Source: Sulfobacillus acidophilus DSM 10332 (GTDB lineage Bacteria > Bacillota > Sulfobacillia > Sulfobacillales > Sulfobacillaceae). Taken from it: a stretch of DNA of 64,000 bases. Below, in pieces: positions 17,826-26,149 of the stretch (position 1 is the first letter of the stretch; the number at the start of each line of letters is the position of its first letter). The stretch spans positions 496,001 through 560,000 of the forward strand of contig CP003179.1 in NCBI GenBank assembly GCA_000237975.1, in the 5' to 3' direction. The notes under the pieces are model-generated. The model was not told the origin of the DNA. It saw nothing but the letters and a program-made list of their open reading frames with translations, and searched no databases. The translations under genes and the position numbers were made by a program.

Positions 17826-18786
17826 TCACCTCCGGAATCGTTGTCCCGGTCACTTGAACGACCGCCGTGATCACCTCAGGATATAAGTCGGCGGTTAGCC
17901 GTACATACCCCTCCGTGGCCGTCGGGGAGGCATGGCCGACATAGGCGGACAAAATCGGGAGTGCCGCATATACATCAAGGCCTTCGTCCACAAGATGCTT
18001 CAGGGCCCGGACACAAAACGTGTGTCGCAGATCGTGAACGCGCGGTCCGGTTCCCCGTCCCGCATGGGGTATCCCCGCACGCCACAAGCTCTGTCGGAAC
18101 TGGCGATAAATCCAATGGCGGCTGGGGGGCTGTCCATTCCGGGTTTCAAAAAACCACGTCGGAGCGGGCTGGCGCGTGAGCAGATGTGCCCGCCAGCGTT
18201 GTAGGCCGTCTCGGAGGGACGGCGAGACCGCGACTAGCCGATCCTTTCCCCCTTTGCTTTCGCGGATCAGAAGGGTCCCCCGCACCCAATCTACGTCGGC
18301 GAACCGGAGCTGACAGGCTTCGGACACGCGCAATCCCGTCCCATATAACAGCCGGAATAGCATGGGCAGCAGAAGATGCTTGTCGGTTCCCGGATAGACC
18401 TCCATCGTGTCACACGCGTGAAAAAATCCGGTGATTTCCTTCTCGGAAAAGATATAGGGCACGTATGGTGCCGATTGGCGCTTCAAGGGGGGGAGCAAGG
18501 GCGTTATGTAGCCGCGAGATCGGGCCCATTGCAAAAACACTCGAAGACAGCTCACCCGGATCCGCTGGGTTCCCCAGCGTTCACCCGGCACCCGTGCGAC
18601 CCATCGGTCGACAACTGTCTGGGGAATGACGCGATCCCGGATGGGATCGTCCTGGGCGACTCGAGCGAGCCGGGCGAGCTGCTCCGATTCCACGCGATAT
18701 CGGTAGCCAAGCGCCTGCTTGTGGGTCACGAACTCGTCGATGAGTCGACCGAGCTCACCGGGCAACGACGGACGGGGTGCCGCCAT
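17806..18786 (-). CDS. Tyrosine recombinase, second of the RIT trio
   Basis: The 326-residue protein has catalytic residues in YGTGLRVSEACQLRFADV, ESKGGKDRLVAV, VHDLRHTFCVRAL and GHASPTATEGYVRL. The core-binding N-terminus includes LGYRYRVESEQLARLARV. Its ATG overlaps the stop of the first recombinase in a TAATG junction, so translation is coupled. Confidence 0.92.
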   Translation of the reverse strand: MAAPRPSLPGELGRLIDEFVTHKQALGYRYRVESEQLARLARVAQDDPIRDRVIPQTVVDRWVARVPGERWGTQRIRVSCLRVFLQWARSRGYITPLLPPLKRQSAPYVPYIFSEKEITGFFHACDTMEVYPGTDKHLLLPMLFRLLYGTGLRVSEACQLRFADVDWVRGTLLIRESKGGKDRLVAVSPSLRDGLQRWRAHLLTRQPAPTWFFETRNGQPPSRHWIYRQFRQSLWRAGIPHAGRGTGPRVHDLRHTFCVRALKHLVDEGLDVYAALPILSAYVGHASPTATEGYVRLTADLYPEVITAVVQVTGTTIPEVNDGPTH

Positions 18787-20027
18787 TAGAATCCCTCCTT
18801 ATCCACGTTCCAGTCGAACACGGGAACCGGCAGCGCACAACGACGGAGCTGCTCGACCCCGATTTTGAGGTATCCGCTCGTGGTTCGCGTATGCGTATGC
18901 CCGAGAATCTCGGCGATAACCGGTAGCGGCACATTGTCTTCGAGCAAGGCGCTGGCCAACGAATGCCGCATGGCATGCGGCCCCGAACGGTGGCCAGGCT
19001 TGGGTTCCACACCTCCCCGGGCCATGTATCGTTTGACGATACCGGATAAGGCAGAGGCTGTGAGGGGTTGGATGGGCGGAACGTGGCGGAGAAAAATCAC
19101 GTGGCCGTCGGTGGGCGGCCGACCATATTTGGCATAATCAATAATGGCCATTCCCACCTCTTCCGGCAGCGGCAAGATGACACGCTTTCCGGTCTTCTCC
19201 AACACTCGGTCAATCACGTTACTCTCCCAGCGGAGGTCGGCAAAGGTCAGGTGGCGAATGTCCCCGGACCGGAGACCCAGCCGTGCAGCGAGTAAGAGCA
19301 TCGCGTAATCCCGCTTCCCGGTGGGATTGGCTCGATCGACCGCCCCGAGGATTTGCTCGATCTCCGCCGCCGAAAAAGTGGAAGGCAAATGCGCGTCCGG
19401 CGGCCGCCGGACGTTGGGCACGGCCGGTGACCAATCCTGCGCGACCAGTCCCTGGGTATGCAGATATCGGAGAAAGACGCGCAGAGCGCCGAGCGCATTG
19501 TAGAGCGTCGCGGGCGTGTCGCTGCAGAGCATGTCCGTGTAGGCGAGAATCGTAGGGGCCGTGATTTGTGTGAACTCCGTCACATTGTGGTTTTCCAAGT
19601 ACAGCAGAAACTTCCCCAAGAATTTCTCATACGCTTGAAGCGTCACCGGCGACCGTTGCATGCGCTGGGCCGCTTGAAAATCGGTCAGAACGTCCGAATA
19701 CCGCATGAGCAGGGAAACCGCCGACGTCCGGTACCGTGGTCTTACCATGCCGTGCAGGTAATACTCGTTGAGGACCGTGATGGCCCGAGCCCGGACCCTG
19801 TCCTCATTGGTGAGCGCGGTGAAGATCGTGATATGGTAAACCTCTTCCAGAAAGTCGAGCCCGACCTGGGTATCATAATGGAGGCCACGATCCGCCATAT
19901 ACCCGGCGAGCTGACCCCAGGGACGCCGGTAGCGATTGATAACGGGAGGACCATACCCCACCCGTTTTAATTCGCCTTCGACGCCTGCGAGGAGATCGGC
20001 TAGCGGAAACGAACATCGCTGGTTCAT
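18786..20027 (-). CDS. Tyrosine recombinase, first of the RIT trio
   Basis: The 413-residue protein is the longest of the three, with an extended N-terminal region (1-180) like the broken copies at 538 and 2745. Catalytic motifs are ARLGLRSGDIRHLTF, TGKRVILPLPEEV, PHAMRHSLASALLEDNVPLPV and GHTHTRTTSGYLKI. AGGAGGTAGATGAC precedes the start. The ATAATGTGAAGT motif at 20088-20099 lies upstream, as in RIT-A. Confidence 0.92.
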   Translation of the reverse strand: MNQRCSFPLADLLAGVEGELKRVGYGPPVINRYRRPWGQLAGYMADRGLHYDTQVGLDFLEEVYHITIFTALTNEDRVRARAITVLNEYYLHGMVRPRYRTSAVSLLMRYSDVLTDFQAAQRMQRSPVTLQAYEKFLGKFLLYLENHNVTEFTQITAPTILAYTDMLCSDTPATLYNALGALRVFLRYLHTQGLVAQDWSPAVPNVRRPPDAHLPSTFSAAEIEQILGAVDRANPTGKRDYAMLLLAARLGLRSGDIRHLTFADLRWESNVIDRVLEKTGKRVILPLPEEVGMAIIDYAKYGRPPTDGHVIFLRHVPPIQPLTASALSGIVKRYMARGGVEPKPGHRSGPHAMRHSLASALLEDNVPLPVIAEILGHTHTRTTSGYLKIGVEQLRRCALPVPVFDWNVDKEGF

Positions 20028-20148
20028 GTCATCTACCTCCTTGGTTGTCCTTGTGGGACAGCGCCACTATAGACCAGCCAGGAGGAAATAATGTGAAGTT
20101 AAGCGGCCATTAGATGACGGATTTTCTGGCGTGGTGATGACCGACTGG

Positions 20149-20202
20149 CCATTACGGCCAGCTTATCATTACGTCGCTAATGTGTAGCTACACATTAGCG
20201 AC
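20149..20202. repeat. Right inverted repeat of RIT-C
   Basis: It is the exact reverse complement of 16681-16734; the outer 30 bp (20173-20202) are palindromic. It lies 146 bp upstream of the first recombinase start, measured from 20173. Confidence 0.9.
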
Positions 20203-20528
20203 GGCATTTTGTGGAATCGCTCCAAACCGTGCCGCCCGCGGCGCGCGAGGGCCCGAGTGCGATTCGCGAGGGTCTGGAATTTTGCAATACGATCTTTCGG
20301 ATCGAACGGGATCTGCGGGACGCCTCCCCGGCGGAACGGCATGCGGCGCGCCAGGCCCGGAGTCGGCCGGTCCTGGCCCGGTTTGCCCGGTGGTTACGGA
20401 CCCAAAAACGGCAGATCTTGCCCCAAAGTCCTTTGGGCAAGGCGGTGACCTATTGTCTCAATCAATGGAAACCGCTCACGTGGTTTCTGGAGGATGGGCG
20501 GCTCGGGGTGGACAACACCCGCCGTTCA
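20203..20528 (+). pseudogene. tnpC: IS66-family TnpC fragment
   Basis: It begins R-H-F-V-E-S-L-Q directly after the palindrome and continues to WKPLTWFLEDGRLGVDN, where similarity stops. It is clearly homologous to 16677-16107 on the other side of RIT-C but not identical, so the two flanks come from different IS66 copies. The insertion point is the same codon in both. Confidence 0.8.
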
Positions 20529-20694
20529 TATTCTTCGTACAGCTTGGTGATCGACAGTGGGGCCAACCCCCTTTGGCTAGCGTTAAGGATTCGTGCCGCA
20601 CCATCTTAAAAGAGGCTATCTATAGTCGGCACAGCGAATTCTCGGTCGTTGCCAATGTGGCAGCACCCGGCGTGATTGTTCACCATCCAGGTAT
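20529..20694. other. Unassigned stretch between the IS66 fragment and the tetR promoter
   Basis: A short open frame continues from the IS66 fragment to about 20609 but matches no family I recognise. Nothing else is supported. Confidence 0.35.
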
Positions 20695-20723
20695 TTGACG
20701 CCCGTGAGGGCTTATGATACGAT
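20695..20723 (+). promoter_or_regulatory. Sigma-A-type promoter of the tetR operon
   Basis: TTGACG (20695-20700), a 17-bp spacer and TACGAT (20718-20723). Confidence 0.65.
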
Positions 20724-20728
20724 ATGGG

Positions 20729-20742
20729 TGACCAGTCAGTCA
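20729..20742. promoter_or_regulatory. Candidate TetR operator
   Basis: TGACCAGTCAGTCA overlaps the expected transcription start and contains the perfect TGAC-CA-GTCA half-site pair. TGAC/GTCA-rich operators are typical of TetR regulators of lipid or efflux genes. Autoregulation is inferred. Confidence 0.45.
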
Positions 20743-20764
20743 TTAAAACATGCGAGGTGGCCTT

Positions 20765-21382
20765 GTGGATTCTGGAGACAAACGCGAAGAGTTGTTGCGG
20801 GCGGCTGCGGCCGAATTTGCGGAGAAAGGATTTGACCGAGCCAATATCAACGAGATTGCGCTGCGGGCCGGTTTGGGCAAGGGCACGGTGTATCTCTATT
20901 TTGCCAGCAAAAAAGATCTCTATCTGGCGGTACTCCAGTACATCGTAGACCAATTTAACGCGTTATCGGAGACGATTTTGGCTCAGCCGATCTCCCCCGT
21001 GGATCAACTGGCCCGCGCGGTCGACGCGTTCATTCATCTGGATCCCGCGTTAATCCCGTTTGCACGCATTTGGGTGCGCCATCAGTTTCACCATACGCCG
21101 GAGTTTCGTGAGGAAGTGGATGCGATTTTTGCCCAGTTGCGGCAACCCTTCTGTGAGATTGTGGAATCCGGGGTGGCGAGCGGGGTGTTTGCCACCGCGT
21201 ACCCAACCATTACGGGGTACTTCATTCTCAGCCTGCTGGTCATGGTCATGCCGGAACTCGATCCCCCCGTCCATATGCCGATTTTGCCGATCGAAGATCG
21301 GGTGGGGTTTATGTTGGACACCGCACAAAAGATGTTAGCGCCGGGGGCGTTGCCGGCGCCGCTGATCCTGAAAGGAGGATAA
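20765..21382 (+). CDS. TetR-family transcriptional regulator
   Basis: The protein has about 205 residues. The N-terminal HTH reads AAEFAEKGFDRANINEIALRAGLGKGTVYLYFASKKDLYLAVL. The GTG at 20765 has GAGGTGG at good spacing, while the in-frame ATG at 20750 has none, so the GTG is preferred. The C-terminal ligand domain is divergent. It is the first gene of a seven-gene operon and probably its repressor. Confidence 0.9.
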   Translation: MDSGDKREELLRAAAAEFAEKGFDRANINEIALRAGLGKGTVYLYFASKKDLYLAVLQYIVDQFNALSETILAQPISPVDQLARAVDAFIHLDPALIPFARIWVRHQFHHTPEFREEVDAIFAQLRQPFCEIVESGVASGVFATAYPTITGYFILSLLVMVMPELDPPVHMPILPIEDRVGFMLDTAQKMLAPGALPAPLILKGG

Positions 21383-21388
21383 GGTCGC

Positions 21389-22015
21389 ATGGATGTGTTG
21401 GATCAGGCATTAACGACGCTCGATGCCGGGGGTCTGATCATCGTCGCCGATGACGAAGAGCGCGAAAATGAAGGGGATTTCATCGGCTTGGCGGATCGCG
21501 TGACCCCGGAGATGATCAATTTCATGATTACGCATGGCCGGGGGCTGGTGTGCTTTCCCATGGCCCGCCCGTTGGCTGACCGTTTGAAACTCTCGCGCAT
21601 GGTCCCGGACACGGCGGATCCGTTTCGGACGGCGTTTACTCAGTCGATTGACGCCCATCCACGGTTCGGGGTGACCACGGGGATTTCCGCCGGGGATCGG
21701 GCGTTGACGATTCAGGTGGCCCTCCGGGAGGATGTGTGTCCCGAGGACCTGGTACGGCCGGGCCATATCTTCCCGTTGATTGCGCATGACGGGGGGGTGT
21801 TTGTCCGGCGCGGCCATACAGAAGCCGCGGTGGATTTGGCCCGCCTCGCCGGTCATCAGCCCGCGGGCGTGATTGTCGAGATTTTGCGTCCCGACGGCAC
21901 CATGGCGCGGCGCGACGACTTGCGTTCCCTGGCTCGAGTGTTCCGGTTGCCGTATTTAACCGTATCGGATATCGTGCTGGCGCGCCGGGCCGTAGAGTCG
22001 CCCGTCTCATCCTAG
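21389..22015 (+). CDS. ribB: 3,4-dihydroxy-2-butanone-4-phosphate synthase RibB
   Basis: The 208-residue enzyme makes the four-carbon riboflavin precursor from ribulose 5-phosphate. Motifs are DDEERENEGDFIG (acidic metal/phosphate loop), HGRGLVCFPM, FGVTTGISAGDRA, RPGHIFPL and RRGHTEAAVDLARLAG. It has the length of stand-alone RibB, without the GTP cyclohydrolase II half. It lies 6 nt after tetR and 12 nt before the acyltransferase, away from other riboflavin genes, and shows no FMN riboswitch. Confidence 0.93.
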   Translation: MDVLDQALTTLDAGGLIIVADDEERENEGDFIGLADRVTPEMINFMITHGRGLVCFPMARPLADRLKLSRMVPDTADPFRTAFTQSIDAHPRFGVTTGISAGDRALTIQVALREDVCPEDLVRPGHIFPLIAHDGGVFVRRGHTEAAVDLARLAGHQPAGVIVEILRPDGTMARRDDLRSLARVFRLPYLTVSDIVLARRAVESPVSS

Positions 22016-22027
22016 CGACAGGGGGGC

Positions 22028-23278
22028 ATGAGAATGATTGATCGACTGTCTCGTGGCCTGATTGTACCCTTGACGCAGTGGTTTATGTTAGATCACCTGG
22101 AGGGAACGGAGCATATTCCGGCGTCCGGAGGATATTTGATTGTCGCCAACCACGCCAGTTTTTTCGATCATTTTGTCGTGGCGGCGGTCATTCAACGGAC
22201 CCGCGGTCACCAGGTGAAGTTTCTTACCAAAAAAGAAAGTTTTGAGCACCCGTTGTCGCGGTGGTGGCATACCGCCGTGGGGTGCATTCCGCTCAACCGG
22301 CAGGCCGCCGACACTCAGGCGATTCGGGCCACCTTGCGCGCACTGGCTGACGGGCAGGTGGTGTGTGTCTATCCGGAAGGCACCCGGACGCTGACAGGAT
22401 TTTTGCAATCGGGTAAACCGGGAGCCGCTCTTCTTGCCGCGCTTGCTCAGGTTCCGCTGCTCCCGATCGGCATTGCCGGGACATTCGACGTGCTCCCGAA
22501 ACATCGCGTATGGCCGCAACGCCAACGGGTGACCGTCCGCATCGGCGAGCCCCTGGCGATCCCGGCCTTGCCCCGCCGTCAGCGTGATGCCGCTCTCGCC
22601 GAGTGGACGCAGAGGATCATGGATCGCCTCGCGTCGTTAAGTGGTGAACCGACCTGGCCCGACGCGGTCCCCAGCGAACCCGAGACATCGTATGAAAGAC
22701 GGTTACAGGCCGCGCGATATTGGAACGACCGGGGAATTCAAGCCGCCGACCAGCATCAGGGCGTCAGCGCTCAGCGATACCATTGGCGGGCGCGGTATAT
22801 TACCGCCGAACTTCTCCGAGACCGTCACATCACGGCCGATGTGTGGTTTGAATATGGGCGGGCGGTCGGACGCCTCGCGCTGACTCAATACGGTCCACGA
22901 AAGTTACTGAGCCTATGGCAATCGCACCAAGCCTTTCAGCACGCGCTTGACCTGGATGGCAATCACGCGCATGCGCATTACGCCTTGGGATTGTGGTATC
23001 AAATGGTGCCGCGGGCTCTGGGCGGGAGTGTGTCCCGGGCGTTGGCCTATTTCCACGCCGCCACCCGATTAGCTCCCGATCAGATGGGGTTTTGGATGGG
23101 CCTCGGCCGGTGTGCCATGGCCGCCCGTCAATGGGATGTGGCGGAACGCGCGTTTCAGCACGCCGTGCAATTGCCCGCGCAGACGGTCGCGGACCGGCGC
23201 CGCCACTTGGAGGCCAATGCCTGGTTATTACGGTGGCATCTGGAACAGGACATCAGCGAGGTGAAAAACCATGCTTAA
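22028..23278 (+). CDS. PlsC-type acyltransferase with C-terminal TPR-like domain
   Basis: The protein has 416 residues. An N-terminal 1-acylglycerol-3-phosphate acyltransferase domain shows VANHASFFDHF (the NHX4D motif), VGCIPLNRQ, and VYPEGTRTLTGFLQSGKPGAALLA. From about 225 a helical repeat region (HAQHAHYALGLWYQM-like, ALAYFHAATRLAPDQMGFWMGLGRCAMAARQWDVAERAFQHAV) looks like TPR repeats. This is much longer than a simple PlsC. It overlaps the MmpL gene by 8 nt. Lipid acylation at the membrane is inferred. Confidence 0.85.
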   Translation: MRMIDRLSRGLIVPLTQWFMLDHLEGTEHIPASGGYLIVANHASFFDHFVVAAVIQRTRGHQVKFLTKKESFEHPLSRWWHTAVGCIPLNRQAADTQAIRATLRALADGQVVCVYPEGTRTLTGFLQSGKPGAALLAALAQVPLLPIGIAGTFDVLPKHRVWPQRQRVTVRIGEPLAIPALPRRQRDAALAEWTQRIMDRLASLSGEPTWPDAVPSEPETSYERRLQAARYWNDRGIQAADQHQGVSAQRYHWRARYITAELLRDRHITADVWFEYGRAVGRLALTQYGPRKLLSLWQSHQAFQHALDLDGNHAHAHYALGLWYQMVPRALGGSVSRALAYFHAATRLAPDQMGFWMGLGRCAMAARQWDVAERAFQHAVQLPAQTVADRRRHLEANAWLLRWHLEQDISEVKNHA

Positions 23279-25535
23279 AAAATGGATAGAATGGGTGACT
23301 GGTCACCCACGATGGGTCGTCGGATTGTGGGTCGGGGTGTTGCTGTTGTCGTTGCTCTGGGCGCCGCGTCTGCCGGGTGTCTTATCGGCGGGGGGGTTTA
23401 GCAACCCGCGCAGTCCCTCGGCGGTGGCCGCGCGGGTCATGGCCCGCGATTTTCCGCAACAAAATCCCAACACCCTGCTGGTCGTGGTGGCGAATTCCCG
23501 AGACACCGTTTGGTCGCCCGCCGTGCGGCGTCCGGTGGAACACCTCGCCGCGCGTGTGCGGCGGCAACCGTGGGTCCAGAGTGTCACTACGCCCTATCAC
23601 CCTCTTAACCCGGTGATGATGGGAGACCAGGGCCATGCCGCCTTGGTGATCGTGCGTCTTGCGACGACGCATAGTACCGTGGCCCAAAATCTGGTGCCGC
23701 GGTTGACGCGGCTGGTGGCGGAGGGCTTACCAGCGTCGGATCAGTTTTGGGTGACCGGCGGTCCGGCGTTGAATGCCGCGTTAAACACCGCCACACAGCA
23801 GGACGTAACGGCGGCCGAGCGCATTGCGGTCCCGTTACTGGTCATCGTGTTGTTGTGGGTGACGCGGTCGTTGGTCGCGACGGCAATCCCGCTCCTCGTC
23901 GCCGGATTTGTGTTGCCGACGACCATGGCGCTCGCGTATGCGGTGGCGCGTTATCACACCTTGAACATTCTGCTGACGAACGCGATTAGCATGATTGGCC
24001 TTGGCGTAGTGGTGGATTATGCCTTGTTTATCGTCAGCCGTTATCGCCAGGAGTTGGAGAGCGCCATCCCGGTGGTGGCGGTCGAGCGGGCCATGGCTAG
24101 TGCAGGCCGGGCGGTATTCTTTTCCGGATTAACGGTCATGGTCAGTCTCGCAGCACTCTTTTTGGCGCGCCTGATGATTTTTACGTCGATTGCGGTGGGG
24201 GGCGTGCTTGTGGTCGCCGTGGCGGTGACCGCGGCGTGGACGCTCCTCCCGGCCGGCCTTGTCCTCCTCGGCCCGCGCATTCGCCGCGGGACGTTGCCCG
24301 GCGCCGCGCCCACGGTCGCCCGGACCCGGTGGCGGCGGTGGGTCGACCGGGTCATCGCGCATCCGCTCGCGTTTTTGGTGCCGGGATTGCTCGGGCTCGC
24401 CGTGTTAGCCGTGCCGGTGGCGACGGTTCGCATGCAAGTGCCGGTGGCCTCGGCGCGGTCCTTGCCGGCGCAGAGTCCGGCGCGGCAAGGCTTGTCGTTT
24501 CTGACGCAACATTTTCACGCCCCCGACTTATTTCCCGTGGATATTGTGGTGGCGAGTCCCACCCCGCTGACCACGCCCCAAGCCTTGCAACCCATCGCTA
24601 CGCTCACCGCCCGTTTGCAGGCGGTGCCGGGTGTCGCAGAGGTCATTGGCCCCACGATGTGGGCGCCCCAGTGGTCGACGGCTCAATATGCCGCCGCGAT
24701 TCGCGATTGGCGGACCCTGCCGGCCGCCCTGCAAAACGCCGTGACCGATACCGTGGCGGTGGCACATGGGGGACGCACGGCATTGATTATGGTGGTGCCG
24801 CGGACGGGACCTAACAGTGTCGCGGCCCATACGCTGGTGGCGCGCTTGCGGCAAGCCATCCCGCGCTGGACCGCAGGCACCGGCATCACCGCTTGGATCG
24901 GCGGCCAGACCGCGACCGGGTACGACTTCGACCGCAGTGTCCAGCACCGGTTACCCGGGATTATCCTGGCGGTGTTTGGCGTGAGCCTCGTGATTTTGGC
25001 CTGGACCTTCCGGTCCCTGGGATTGCCGCTTCAGGCATTAGTCTTCAATGCGCTGGTGACCCTCGCCAGTCTCGGGGGCCTCGTCGCGGTCTTTCAGTGG
25101 GGGTGGGGCACCGGCCACGCGGCCGGCTCGATCAATTCGGTCACGCCGGTCGTCTTATTTGCGGTGCTGTTCGGGCTCAGCATGGACTACGAAGTGTTCA
25201 TTGTCAGCCGGATCCGGGAATACCGGCAAGCGGGTTTGTCGACGGCGCACAGCATTCGCGAGGGCGTGGCGGAAACCGCCCGCTTGGTGACCGGTGCGGC
25301 GGCAATCATGATCGCCGTGTTCGTGGCGTTTGCGACCGTGCCGGTGGGCGTCGTCCGCCAGTTGGGCTTTGCCCTCGCGCTCGCGATCGCCTTGGATGCG
25401 GTGGTCGTGCGCACGGTGATCGTGCCGGCGGCCATGCGGGTGCTCGGCGAATTCAATTGGTGGCCCCTGGCCCGGAGGCTCCCGTCGCCGCGCGTCCCGG
25501 CGCCGACGCTGTCTTGGAAGGAGGAATCGCCATGA
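23271..25535 (+). CDS. MmpL-family RND transporter
   Basis: The 754-residue membrane protein has the MMPL pattern. A first TM segment (WVVGLWVGVLLLSLLW) precedes a large outer loop, then five TM segments with GLGVVVDYALFIVSRYRQEL. A second loop and TM block follows with LFGLSMDYEVFIVSRIREY. GGFSNPRSPSAVAA is typical of Gram-positive members. Such proteins export lipids or hydrophobic drugs using proton force. Location after an acyltransferase suggests lipid export. Confidence 0.93.
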   Translation: MLKKWIEWVTGHPRWVVGLWVGVLLLSLLWAPRLPGVLSAGGFSNPRSPSAVAARVMARDFPQQNPNTLLVVVANSRDTVWSPAVRRPVEHLAARVRRQPWVQSVTTPYHPLNPVMMGDQGHAALVIVRLATTHSTVAQNLVPRLTRLVAEGLPASDQFWVTGGPALNAALNTATQQDVTAAERIAVPLLVIVLLWVTRSLVATAIPLLVAGFVLPTTMALAYAVARYHTLNILLTNAISMIGLGVVVDYALFIVSRYRQELESAIPVVAVERAMASAGRAVFFSGLTVMVSLAALFLARLMIFTSIAVGGVLVVAVAVTAAWTLLPAGLVLLGPRIRRGTLPGAAPTVARTRWRRWVDRVIAHPLAFLVPGLLGLAVLAVPVATVRMQVPVASARSLPAQSPARQGLSFLTQHFHAPDLFPVDIVVASPTPLTTPQALQPIATLTARLQAVPGVAEVIGPTMWAPQWSTAQYAAAIRDWRTLPAALQNAVTDTVAVAHGGRTALIMVVPRTGPNSVAAHTLVARLRQAIPRWTAGTGITAWIGGQTATGYDFDRSVQHRLPGIILAVFGVSLVILAWTFRSLGLPLQALVFNALVTLASLGGLVAVFQWGWGTGHAAGSINSVTPVVLFAVLFGLSMDYEVFIVSRIREYRQAGLSTAHSIREGVAETARLVTGAAAIMIAVFVAFATVPVGVVRQLGFALALAIALDAVVVRTVIVPAAMRVLGEFNWWPLARRLPSPRVPAPTLSWKEESP

Positions 25536-26149
25536 TTTATACCATGGGGCTGTCGTCGCAGATCCCGTCCAGTCACCCATGGACCAGTGATCAATCGGTA
25601 TCCCTGCGCCCGGAGGATTGGGTGGTGGTCGACCCCAGCGGGTCCCGGTGCGAATGGGAGTTAGTGTCTTACCACCCGTATCGGTACCGATTGCGCGCGA
25701 TTGTCCCGACAGGGCAACAACAAGCACTGTTAGCCCGGTTTGTCCGCGAAGGGGGCCGCCTGGTCACGTTTATGACCAACGATTGGGACCGCCAAGGACG
25801 GGTATGGACCTTTACGGAGGAAATTGACGCGTATCCCGAGGTGTTACCGATTCATGCAAGGGGCGAGGATTGGGCTGAACTGCTGATTCCCCCCTATGAC
25901 TGGCTCGATGGCATCGAGCCCGGGCTGGCCCCTATCGCGGCACAGCTCGCGACGACGCGCGAATCCTGGGCTTGGACGCGTGAGGGTCAACACTATACCG
26001 CTTGGGCGTTAATGCCGTCCTGGACGGCGATTCCGATCGGGAAAGGATGGGTCCTGATCGGGCCCCGACCCCATCTCTCAAGCATGGCATCCTTCGAGAC
26101 GATGGTGTCGATGTTGTGGGACACGCTGTTGCAGGAGGGCATCGCATGA
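25532..26149 (+). CDS. Protein of unknown function in the MmpL operon
   Basis: The 205-residue soluble protein has no signal or membrane segment. ATG 25532 overlaps the MmpL stop (ATGA-type), so it is translationally coupled. It is rich in Trp and acidic residues (WTSDQSVSLRPEDWVVVDP; WAELLIPPYDWLDGIEPG). I do not recognise a family. Confidence 0.75.
   Translation: MIYTMGLSSQIPSSHPWTSDQSVSLRPEDWVVVDPSGSRCEWELVSYHPYRYRLRAIVPTGQQQALLARFVREGGRLVTFMTNDWDRQGRVWTFTEEIDAYPEVLPIHARGEDWAELLIPPYDWLDGIEPGLAPIAAQLATTRESWAWTREGQHYTAWALMPSWTAIPIGKGWVLIGPRPHLSSMASFETMVSMLWDTLLQEGIA

Larger units (their letters stand above)
16681..20202 (-). mobile_element. RIT-C: complete recombinase-in-trio element
   Basis: Three adjacent, overlapping tyrosine-recombinase genes read leftward. 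They are bounded by a perfect 54-bp inverted repeat (16681-16734 and 20149-20202) whose outer 30 bp are themselves palindromic. This is the organisation known as a recombinase-in-trio (RIT) element. All three genes have complete catalytic sets and intact frames, so the element may be active. On both sides it is flanked by homologous C-terminal halves of IS66 tnpC in divergent orientation, cut at the same codon. Confidence 0.85.

Noticed and set aside
21300-21389. FMN riboswitch before ribB
   Set aside because: ribB starts 6 nt after tetR; no room and no conserved riboswitch elements are seen upstream of the operon promoter.
24893-25500. Long frame overlapping the MmpL gene in another frame
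   Set aside because: Low-complexity Arg/Gly/Pro translation typical of GC-rich shadows; only the last part from 25532 is a real gene.
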